Shown: positions 9,092 through 17,469 of the stretch, piece after piece | How the letters are laid out: each line of letters opens with the position of its first letter | How positions within the stretch are numbered: position 1 is the stretch's first letter | Source of the DNA: Trichomonas vaginalis G3 | Lineage: Eukaryota; Parabasalia; Trichomonadida; Trichomonadidae | Assembly: GCF_026262505.1 (NCBI RefSeq) | Contig: NC_067207.1 | Coordinates: 16,522,082 to 16,586,081, forward strand | Reading direction: 5' to 3' | DNA: 64,000 nucleotides | The notes under the pieces: model-generated | What the model was told of the DNA's origin: nothing | Databases searched by the model: none | What the model saw: only the letters and a program-made list of their open reading frames with translations | Program-made: the position numbers and the translations under genes

Positions 9092-12000
9092 TTAAATAAA
9101 TGGCATACAACATCCATTTTCACAACATACAGCCTTAGTGTGTGCTCCTGTTAATGCAGTCTTACCAATTGTTAAGCGAGTCATTGACCCGTTTTTAAGT
9201 TGTAAATTAATATTCTGACCATCGAAAATAACTTTATCATTTATTATATCCAAATAATTTTTAGGTGTTAATTGTTTATTTTGCCTTAAACTAACACCCT
9301 TCATTTTTTGTGCAATCTTTTTAAAATCACTTCCATCAATTGAACCGTTGAATGATGTATAACACTTAGGACATAAAGCAACCATGTTATCACCTTGTTT
9401 CTCAATTGCTAAACCCAATAACTTCTTCTCATGTGCTTTTTCTTCAGCTTTATTCTTTAATTTAGGTTTAAATTTCTCATCAAAACAGAAGAAATCAAAT
9501 GGTGCGAATTTGAAAATGTTTTTATCATAAAATTGTTTATCTGTAACAATTGCTTGAAATGCTTGAGTGTTAGGAAGATTTGGGTCGCCAGCGATTGCCC
9601 AATAAGATGAATCAGTATCACCTTCAATGAAATGAAAACGATTAACATCCATGCATTTATACATAAAATCATAAATGAAAACCAAATACCAGTATTTAGC
9701 ATTATCTAAAGTGAAGAATGCCTCTTGTAAACATGTATCACATCTATAAAATCTATCTTTAAGCATCACTTGATATGTATCTTCACCTATTTCTCTTATG
9801 TTTTTAAACTTATTTGACATACATGCAACGCGTGACTTCTGTGCATTCATTATTTTAGTCTTTGCGTAATTTTGTGTATTCATTGCATCGTAACCATATG
9901 ATCCATTAAGCGAAATCTTGCAAAATAAACTTTTTCCTTTATTTCCTTCTAATTCAGCCTTTTGTCTTTCGTTCATAAATTTGTTCGCAAATTCATTAAA
10001 ACAAGTGTTTTTCGTAAATGTTAAAATTGATTGAATATCATCGATGATAAAATGAAATCTGTCTATTAGATACCAAAGATAATAAGAAGAAAATGGTTGA
10101 TATTGGTTGTGTGTTGATGCTAACTGAGTTAATTTTCTCTGTTTCTGGTCAACTGGTAGATTGTTTGATTTCATGTAATTATACATAAAACTGCCAATTG
10201 TTTTTTCATCTGTGATAATATCTAAGTTTCTTATTATCGGTAAAAAGTTTATGTAATCATTAATGTATTTTTCATCAATGTGACCCTTTACTTCAGCCAC
10301 GAATAAAGTATTTTTCTTCTTAATTATTCCCAGTGCTTTTGCTTTCTTTGTTGCTGTATCACAAATGATAACACCATTCAATCTTCCCGGCATATACATT
10401 TTATGGTCAGTATATTGAATGAAATCATGAGGATTAGATGAAAATGATGAAGGATATAATGAATTAAAGTCAACTCCAACGAAATGAGTCATGATGTTGG
10501 TGGTGTCCTCATTTGATACAGTTTTAGTTTCTGGACTATATGAAAGTTTATTAATGTGCGTGATTCCTTTAAGATTTACTCTATGTTGAACATTTGATAA
10601 ACCACCAGTAATTCCATTACGGAGAATGTGATAAGCTTCAACTGAATCTAAAGTCATTGGTAAATTATTTTTTAATGCATAATTTCTTAAATTGATTCTT
10701 AAACGTTGAACATCTTCATCTTTATTTGATTTTACGACATTGCAATAACAACACATTAACTGACAATTTTCTTTGGTATGTGGTTTTTCATTATCGATTC
10801 TATCCAATGTTGGTTTATTTACATATGTAAACGCTTTACCACACATTTTGCATTTAGATGAAAGGATTAAATCGTGATAGTATTGATAGTCATCCATTGA
10901 AACATTGTTTTTGGTATCTCTTTTCGCCTTTTCATCTTGTTTCTTATATGAATCAATTTTATATTTCCAATACTTTTTTGTTAATTCAAAACTTGATTCC
11001 ACATTTTCTTCTTCTGGATATGTTTCGTTAGGATTGAAGTTCTTATATGCTAACGCGTAACGAATCATTGATGCATTCGATGATAAAGAAAGATTATGAA
11101 GCATATCAATTTTATAAACAAATGTTTCTTCAATAATTTTATCGATTGGGTCAATCATAATTTCAACATCTTTATTGCAATAATGAATAAAATATTCTAA
11201 TCTATTCTCAAAATTTTTAGCATCATTGAGATATATTTGATAATCACTATCTGATATAGTTTCTTGAGTTAATGCTGAATAAAATGAATCTTGAGTGAAT
11301 GGTTCCACTTTATATAATTCTTCTTCGTAATTTTCCCATGTGATAAATTGATAAGGGAAAAAGGATTTAACACGTGATTTATTGTTTCCGAAATCTTGAG
11401 TGAATTGGTCTAATGTCCCACCCGCTATATAATTTCTGATGTCAATAAATCTTAATTCATATGGAGTGTTTGTTTTCTTTACAATGATTTGCTTAAATTG
11501 TGAAGATGAACCCAGCATTGATTTTATTTTCCATTTTGCAGTGTTTAAATCACGAAGAATTAAATTTAAATCAAACTTTCCCGAATTAAAACCTATGATA
11601 TTCACTTTATTGAATTCCTCATCTAGAAGTTCTTTAAATGCTTCCTTCTGTTTTTCATTTAATGTTTGCGACTTCAATAATTCATTGTATTGACTCATAT
11701 TTGATTCAACAACTAATGAACAGGTTGAAAATAAAAACTCAATCCAATCAGAAATAAAAGAATCACTCGAAGTTAAGCAAAAATTCCGCGTATATGTTTT
11801 TTCATTTAATTTAACCGTTGATGATACCATGAATGGTTTTAAGTAAGCATTCAAAGTTGCACACTCAGAAAGTTGTAATTCTTCTTTAGTCTCTAATGTT
11901 TCGAAGTCAAAAGTAATATAATATCTTGTCGGTTGATAATATTCCTGCAAATTATGAGCTAATAACCACTGATATATCTTCTGTTTCGTAATATGTGGTG

Positions 12001-12541
12001 CATATGGTTGCTGTGTCTTTTGCAACTGAACGTCTTGAATTAATCTTCCATTATTTTCTTTACATTTCTCACAATGCTTTAAAAATCTTCTTTGGTTTTT
12101 CCTTTCTGGATCATCACGGATAGAATAAACTTCTTCTTTACAATATGGACAAACTCTATAGCCGGTGAGTGCTTCAACGTCTGTTATTCTGTCAGCGTGA
12201 AGTTTTCCATTTGGACTCTGTGTTAATAAAATATTTATTGTTTCAAATTCTGGATCTATCATTATTGATTCCACTAATGGAAAGTCTACCTTATTTATGT
12301 CCACGTCTTCTGGTTGAGGATCACAATAATAGAAATCAATATTAACATTTAACATTCTCGCTAATCTCTCACTTTCTGATGAAATGTCAAACCCTTCATA
12401 TGAATCTATTGCTTCATTTAAATAACTTCTACGAGTTTTAGGATTAACACCATCAGGAATGTTATAGAAGCGTTTAAATAACCTTCTACCTTCTGCTCTA
12501 ATTTGATTATCATTCATTTTAGCGGTTCCGTTTTTGTTCAT
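9092..12541 (-). CDS. polB: Protein-primed DNA polymerase B with HNH-like insert
   Basis: A 1149-residue replicative polymerase of Maverick A. A zinc-binding C-P-Y-C...H-C-E-K-C motif lies near residues 140-170. Exonuclease motifs are F-D-F-E-T-L (about 208), I-I-G-F-N-S-G-K-F-D (Exo II) and Y-C-N-K-D (about 452). Polymerase motifs are F-N-S-L-Y-P-S (about 690), L-N-G-S-Y-G (about 878) and G-D-T-D-S-S (about 973). Between exonuclease and polymerase, residues about 560-610 carry C-x2-C, T-L-D-R-I-D-N, H-T-K-E-N-C and C-x2-C-N-x2-K, an HNH-endonuclease-like zinc module. The C-terminus has further Cys pairs. The gene upstream on the same strand (12583-13692) resembles the N-terminus of the Maverick B polymerase, so the two probably work together. 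The reading frame is intact. Confidence 0.96.
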   Translation of the reverse strand: MNKNGTAKMNDNQIRAEGRRLFKRFYNIPDGVNPKTRRSYLNEAIDSYEGFDISSESERLARMLNVNIDFYYCDPQPEDVDINKVDFPLVESIMIDPEFETINILLTQSPNGKLHADRITDVEALTGYRVCPYCKEEVYSIRDDPERKNQRRFLKHCEKCKENNGRLIQDVQLQKTQQPYAPHITKQKIYQWLLAHNLQEYYQPTRYYITFDFETLETKEELQLSECATLNAYLKPFMVSSTVKLNEKTYTRNFCLTSSDSFISDWIEFLFSTCSLVVESNMSQYNELLKSQTLNEKQKEAFKELLDEEFNKVNIIGFNSGKFDLNLILRDLNTAKWKIKSMLGSSSQFKQIIVKKTNTPYELRFIDIRNYIAGGTLDQFTQDFGNNKSRVKSFFPYQFITWENYEEELYKVEPFTQDSFYSALTQETISDSDYQIYLNDAKNFENRLEYFIHYCNKDVEIMIDPIDKIIEETFVYKIDMLHNLSLSSNASMIRYALAYKNFNPNETYPEEENVESSFELTKKYWKYKIDSYKKQDEKAKRDTKNNVSMDDYQYYHDLILSSKCKMCGKAFTYVNKPTLDRIDNEKPHTKENCQLMCCYCNVVKSNKDEDVQRLRINLRNYALKNNLPMTLDSVEAYHILRNGITGGLSNVQHRVNLKGITHINKLSYSPETKTVSNEDTTNIMTHFVGVDFNSLYPSSFSSNPHDFIQYTDHKMYMPGRLNGVIICDTATKKAKALGIIKKKNTLFVAEVKGHIDEKYINDYINFLPIIRNLDIITDEKTIGSFMYNYMKSNNLPVDQKQRKLTQLASTHNQYQPFSSYYLWYLIDRFHFIIDDIQSILTFTKNTCFNEFANKFMNERQKAELEGNKGKSLFCKISLNGSYGYDAMNTQNYAKTKIMNAQKSRVACMSNKFKNIREIGEDTYQVMLKDRFYRCDTCLQEAFFTLDNAKYWYLVFIYDFMYKCMDVNRFHFIEGDTDSSYWAIAGDPNLPNTQAFQAIVTDKQFYDKNIFKFAPFDFFCFDEKFKPKLKNKAEEKAHEKKLLGLAIEKQGDNMVALCPKCYTSFNGSIDGSDFKKIAQKMKGVSLRQNKQLTPKNYLDIINDKVIFDGQNINLQLKNGSMTRLTIGKTALTGAHTKAVCCENGCCMPFI

Positions 12542-12582
12542 TTATGTAAGAATAAAAAATAAATAAAAATAAAGTTTATTTT

Positions 12583-13692
12583 TTAAAGCCCATAAAATGA
12601 ATTAAGAACACATAAATTTTTATCATCTGCGACGTGACGAATACATTTTAATTTACTCAAGAATGCGTACCCTGATACATTAAATCTAATTCCTGTCTTA
12701 TTTAATTTCACAACTTTGAAAAGGAATGTATGAATAGCTATAAAATGATGAGAAGATGTTTTATGGGTTGCTTCCATTTTTTCTGAAATAAATGAATAAA
12801 TATAATGTTTATAAGTTTTCATATCTTTTATATTCTTAATAACGAATGGTATAGACCTTTCCACTTCGTCTTCCTTCGGTGCTGTTCTTTCATATGAAAC
12901 ATTATTGGTATCTTCAATAATGAAACCACAATCACACAAAATTTTATATGTTCCAATGGTTTCTTTTGATATTTTATCTAATAAATCAAAAACTTTATCA
13001 ACACCCGTGCATTTATTTAAATAATAATTTGTGTAAATATCATGATCTTCTTTCTTAATCGTATTAGTTGCATATGTCACGTTTTTAAGAGCTTTTTTGA
13101 ATTTTTCGGAATCTAAAGGTGGTGAAAGTAGGATACAAGGGTATTCTTCATTATCAATAAATTGTAACTTATGTTTACAAATAAATTTAGTACCTTCTTC
13201 TGAAAGTGTTTCGTCTATTTCACCATCTAATAAATTTTGTGTTGATTCTGAGACATAATTTTTATATCTTTCTTCATGAGATTTCTGAACTTCTGATTCT
13301 GAAGATGGGATATTCATTAAACCCTCTACTTCATTTTCATTATATTTTTCAACTTCTCTTAATTCCTTAATTTTTTCATCTATTTCATCTCTTATTTTTT
13401 TCAGTCTTTCAATTTCATCGTATTCATCATCATCTTTAATTTGTTCTTCATAATATTCAGGGAAAACATCAGGTTCTTTAGGTTTTTCTTCTTTAGATGT
13501 GGGATATAAGAAATTTATAACATCATCTTTATTCATTTTTCCATCATAATCAAACTCATTTAAAAACTCCGCGAATTTTTGACAATTTCTTAAATAATAT
13601 TTATCAACCTCATAACCCGCCTCATCTAATATATCCTTTATTTCCTCATTTGTGAATCCCAATTTTTTAACGTCGTTAGTTTTGACGCTCAT
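12583..13692 (-). CDS. Candidate terminal protein / polymerase N-terminal partner
   Basis: A 369-residue acidic protein directly upstream of polB on the same strand (41-base gap). Its first 65 residues (T-N-E-E-I-K-D-I-L-D-E-A-G-Y-E-V-D-K-Y-Y, then F-A-E-F-L-N) match the pattern at the start of the Maverick B polymerase (S-E-I-K-Q-L-L-T-D-A, then H-Y and L-A-D-I-L-N-D-Y). The middle is a Glu/Lys coiled coil (about 90-125) and the C-terminal third is hydrophobic and strand-rich. In protein-primed systems a terminal protein is encoded upstream of, or fused to, the polymerase. The position and N-terminal match support that role, but the priming Ser/Tyr/Thr cannot be named. Confidence 0.6.
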   Translation of the reverse strand: MSVKTNDVKKLGFTNEEIKDILDEAGYEVDKYYLRNCQKFAEFLNEFDYDGKMNKDDVINFLYPTSKEEKPKEPDVFPEYYEEQIKDDDEYDEIERLKKIRDEIDEKIKELREVEKYNENEVEGLMNIPSSESEVQKSHEERYKNYVSESTQNLLDGEIDETLSEEGTKFICKHKLQFIDNEEYPCILLSPPLDSEKFKKALKNVTYATNTIKKEDHDIYTNYYLNKCTGVDKVFDLLDKISKETIGTYKILCDCGFIIEDTNNVSYERTAPKEDEVERSIPFVIKNIKDMKTYKHYIYSFISEKMEATHKTSSHHFIAIHTFLFKVVKLNKTGIRFNVSGYAFLSKLKCIRHVADDKNLCVLNSFYGL

Positions 13693-13699
13693 TTCATAC

Positions 13700-14105
13700 G
13701 AATTAAAAATAAATTATTCAAAAATGTAAGACATGAATTTTTAAAGTTTATTTTTTTTATTTCATTATGGTAGTGAATCTTTCATTCATGAAAATAAATA
13801 TATTTTAAAATTAATGTTAATTTTTTAATGATTTAGTATATAATATTTATTACTAATTTATTTAATAATGTCGCGCTTTCTTACGAATTAAAAAACGTAA
13901 GAAAAAACAAATTTAACTTAGTTTTAATTTTACGTAAGAAGTCAATTTTTTAAATCTTGATTTATTCAAAAACGTAAGAATAAAAACCGTAAGAATCATA
14001 CATTTTTTACTTCATATGTTAAAAAAAATGATACAAAATCGTTCAATTATGTGAGAATTCTTACGTTTACAAAAAAAGTCACACAACCCTTCAACATATA
14101 CTACT
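13700..14105. promoter_or_regulatory. Right terminal region of Maverick A with CGTAAGAA cluster
   Basis: This 400-base AT-rich stretch holds no gene. The octamer CGTAAGAA or its complement TTCTTACG occurs about six times (near 13879, 13896, 13931, 13972, 13988 and 14059), and a similar GTAAGAA stands in front of polB and the 7466 gene. It ends in TATACTACT, which read outward is AGTAGTA, like the AGTTAGTA terminus of Maverick B. It is probably the terminal-repeat region with regulatory or origin sites. Confidence 0.55.
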
Positions 14106-14206
14106 AATCAGGAATGGAAATAAGACTTTTTGGCAAAGTAATATTTTGAATTGTACTTCCTGAAAATGAATAATATCCAAACGATGTGATACCATCCGGA
14201 AGATTT
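14104..14206 (-). pseudogene. BspA-like leucine-rich-repeat gene, 3' fragment
   Basis: On the minus strand from 14206 the frame reads L-P-D-G-I-T-S-F-G-Y-Y-S-F-S-G and then I-T-L-P-K-S-L-I-S-I-P-D before a TAG at 14104-14106. This is the LRR_5/BspA repeat of trichomonad surface proteins. A repeat would normally continue after I-P-D with an A-F-x-x-C-S turn, so the stop looks imposed by the AGTAGTA terminus of Maverick A. The 5' side is cut by the 6.0-kb element at 14207. The matching upstream fragment is at 20231-20519 and is in the same frame once one 9-bp target copy is discounted. Confidence 0.8.
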
Positions 14207-14604
14207 GGGGTTGTGCCATGTGAGGTGAAAATCACCATACACCGATTGGACCTTTTTTAAAAAAAGATATGGTGAGTATTTGATTTGTTCCTTGGTATTT
14301 TGCACGCAGATAGACTAGGGTAATGCCGATCATTTCGTGTAGGAATTACGTAAAAAAAATTATGACCCAAGTTATTCACATTATAAAATTATATAAAGTG
14401 TGTCTAATTTCAATAATATTCATATGACCTTATAGTATGGTACCTATAGAATAATAATACATATAGTTTATAGTAATATCTCAGTTTTTATAGTTTGATA
14501 TCTTATTAATTATGATCAATATGTGTGTATTAGTGTATATTTTACATGGCGCATATAGACTTGTGTTAGACACACACATTTATATATATTAAAATGAAAA
14601 ATAC

Positions 14605-15945
14605 GCAGATAATAAGGATCTCAAGATGTGATGCCGAGCATCTGCTACTTATTTGGGGGTAAGCAGCAGATGCTGGCATATATGTGTCATAGCAAGTGTA
14701 TCTATGCTAATAGATTACACTTGCTATGACTTTCCCGGAATCTCAAGATGATTCCGGGAAAAACAGTAATAACCTCTCAAAATGTTCGTTTCAATATCAT
14801 AAAGCTGAGAAATGGGCTTTGACCTTGAGAAAAGGCCCATTTCCCAGCTTTATGATGAATTTTAGTTATCATTGCGAGTGTCTGCTGCAAATCTCGGTTG
14901 AAGCAGCAGGCACTCGCAACCGTATTCCACGGCAAGTGTATTTATGGTGTTGGAATGCACTTGCCGTGGCTTTTGTACAATCTCGTGATCTTACTGGAGT
15001 GAGCGGCAATGGAAGCCAAAACCACTCCACTCAGTACCAGAAAGCTATGAAGGAAGTCCTAACCTAGAGAAAGGGCTTCCTTCATAGCTTTCTGGGTGAC
15101 ATGAGATTTGTAATTGTTGAACATTGAGTATTTTGCAGGCTCTGGCCTTTGCTTGGGCCAGAGCTTCGTATTTGGATGTTCCCAGGGCCGGATTCCTCTC
15201 CTGCCGCCCTAGATCAGGACGGCATTTGAGAAAGCCGGCCCTGAGGACAGTAAGCGAAGCCCTGGCCTTTGCTAGGGCCAGAGCCTGTGTATTTCTTTCT
15301 TTCAGGGCCGAAATGAGAGGAGATCGTCAATGATGTGGACGATCTCCCTCAAAATCGGCCCTGAGGATTGTATTTGCAGGCTCTGGCCTTTGCTTGGGCC
15401 AGAGCTTCGTATTTGGATGTTCCCAGGGCCGGATTCCTCTCCTGCCGCCCTAGATCAGGACGGCATTTGAGAAAGCCGGCCCTGAGGACAGTAAGCGAAG
15501 CCCTGGCCTTTGCTAGGGCCAGAGCCTGTATTTGTATGTCTTTCAGGGCCGAGTTCTTGCGAGACAGTCGACATGATCGACGATCATCGCAAAACTCGGC
15601 CCTGAGGATTGTATTTGCAGGCTCTGGCCTTTGCTTTGGCCAGAGCTTCGTATGGGAACTCTTTCGGGGCTGGTTTCCTCTCCGGCCGCCCCGAATCAGG
15701 GCGGTTTTTGAGGAAACCGGCCCCGAGGATGGTTTGCGAAGCTCTGGCCTTAGCAATGGCCAGAGCTTGTGATTTTAATGAAGAGCCAAGTTCCTCTCGG
15801 ATCGGGCCTAATGAGGACGACCGTCGAGGAACTTGGCCCTGAGCTGATGAATTGTAAACTCTGGCCTCGATGAAGGCCAAAGTTTTTAAGGGAATGTTTT
15901 GATGGGATGAGCCTATGCTCAGTAAGCTCATCCCATCAAAACATT
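14605..15945. repeat. Array of diverse GC-rich hairpins
   Basis: At least fourteen consecutive palindromes of 30-75 bases follow each other with little spacing. Examples are CATAGCAAGTGTA...ACACTTGCTATG (14688-14729), TCCCGGAATC...GATTCCGGGA (14732-14761), a long one at 14797-14857 and one at 15039-15095. From 15136 to 15875 two hairpin types alternate: CTCTGGCC...GGCCAGAG and CAGGGCCGG...CCGGCCCTG, three or more copies each. Stems stay paired although sequences differ, so the structure looks maintained. Open frames through this region are by-products of GC-rich repeats. Confidence 0.85.
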
Positions 15946-16035
15946 CGTTTAAAAATTGAATTAAAAATTATCATATGCATTGAAAAATTAAAAAAATAAA
16001 AATGAACAATATTATTATATAATGAGAATAGAATA

Positions 16036-17044
16036 TACATGGCACGATGGGCGCTACTTTTTTGGCGCCAGCGGCGCCGCCCGCGCCTCCGGTGGCTCCC
16101 ACTGGTGGGGAGGAGACGATAGAAAAAGATGTATATTTTACTAAAAAAATTGAATTTTGGAAATTCTTTTGATTTTTTTGAATGATTTACGAAGAGATTG
16201 AACACATTTTGTACTATGAAATATCGTTATTAATAAATTTACTTCTTAAACATCTATTAAAATCGCAATTTTGAATATTTTTATGATTTTTTTTGACCCG
16301 ATCACTTGCGCCCGCGCCCACTGGGAGGAGTGCTTGTAAAGTATTCAAAAATCAATGTAAACATTTCAATTTTTGCTCCCACCTCCCATTGGGAGGGGGG
16401 CATATATCTTGTAGCGTTCAAGTTCAAGTGATGAAAGTGCATAAGAAAGCTCCTTAATCATACCGATAGAAACAGCATTAGGGGCGCCAAATGGCGCTCG
16501 GTGATGTTTCCCATAAAAGCTTAATTTCAGGTATCCATAATCATAACCTGTCAGACGCAATAATTCATTAGCACACAATCATCGTTTCTCAATCAAGAAA
16601 CGAAACGCACGATTGATTATGCTGGCCATTAAATTTTCATATCAAATAATTTACTACTTCAAGAAAAATTAAAGACTATCATCAACCAAAGCTTAAAATT
16701 CTCAGTGTTTACAACTCTCATACTTCGAATATGCATATTTCCAAAATAGCATGAAATTTTTTTTCATTTGAGCTCATTTTCTTTTGTTCTATTAACTAAT
16801 ACATGCAGTACAAGCTTGTTATACGTATACTTAATAAGTAAGGTCTTAAGGGAAATAATAAAAAAGAATTTTGCTATTAATTATATTAAACAATATTTAT
16901 TTGTAATTTCGTTATAATTATATTTCTTATTACAAAGTAAAGGTATTTGATATAATGTTTGCCTTACAAAAATGTTTCCTTTGTCTTGCCACCATAGGTA
17001 TTCTATTTTGTCACTTTTTGCGCCCGCCGTGCCATGTATATATT
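16036..17044. mobile_element. Nested 1.0-kb inverted-repeat element
   Basis: Inside the 6-kb element, TACATGGCACGATGGGCGC at 16036 is mirrored by GCGCCCGCCGTGCCATGTA ending near 17040. The flanks share GAATAGAATA (16026-16035 and 17045-17054), a direct duplication of 9-10 bp that fits a MULE-type insertion. The interior has GC-rich patches (GGCGCCAGCGGCGCC near 16068) but no coding frame I trust. It inserted after the host element was already in place. Confidence 0.75.
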
Positions 17045-17254
17045 GAATAGAATAAATTATCATAAAATTAAATAAAATTATCCAAAAAAATTTGAAAATT
17101 TTAAAAATTAAATAAAAAATAACAAATTTCATAAGAAAATTAAGGAATAGAGAAATATTAGATAGAAAGAGTATGTTTATTTATGATTATAAGATTGAAA
17201 TAATGAGATTTTGAGAGTTTTAAGAAGAATGTGATCTTTATATTTTTTTGGAGG

Positions 17255-17460
17255 AAGGTTTTACAAGAAAGGAGTTAACAAATGCAGGGTATTGTCCCTT
17301 TACCCTGCATTTGTAAACTCCTTTCTCGAATTGAAATTCGATGTTTAACATTCTTTGAAAAAAGTGCAAGCTATTCGAGAAAGGAGTTTACGAATGCAGG
17401 GTAAAGGAACAATACCCTGCATTTGTAAACTCCTTTCTCGAATTGAAATTCAATGAATCA
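17255..17460. repeat. Two related hairpins bordering the 112-bp array
   Basis: GAAAGGAGTT...ATGCAGGGTA, a short loop and TACCCTGCAT...AACTCCTTTC form a hairpin at about 17266-17325, and a second copy with a different loop lies at about 17380-17440. Both are followed by TCGAATTGAAATTC. They share the CCCTGCAT core with the 112-bp units that start at 17470, so they may be the ancestral module. Confidence 0.8.
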
Positions 17461-17469
17461 CATTCAAGT

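Larger units (their letters stand above)
1..14105. mobile_element. Maverick/Polinton A (right part, left end outside window)
   Basis: This block combines a protein-primed family B DNA polymerase, a retroviral-type integrase, a primase-SF3 helicase and virion-type genes, the combination that defines Mavericks/Polintons. Genes occur on both strands and many start codons follow an AT-rich block such as TTATTTTTATATAAATG. The right end is placed at 14105 because the outward terminus reads 5'-AGTAGTATATG on the minus strand, much like the AGTTAGTA end of Maverick B, and because a BspA-like coding frame stops exactly there. The capsid, packaging ATPase and left terminal repeat are not in this window and presumably lie to the left. 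The boundary is inferred, since the partner terminal repeat cannot be seen. Confidence 0.85.

Noticed and set aside
14726-15931. Several 70-135 codon open frames on both strands in the GC-rich hairpin block
   Set aside because: Mirror-image frames on both strands follow the hairpins; no start signal, domain or codon bias supports them.
16366-16578. A 70-codon minus-strand frame within the nested element
   Set aside because: No recognisable domain or start signal; the nested element looks non-autonomous.
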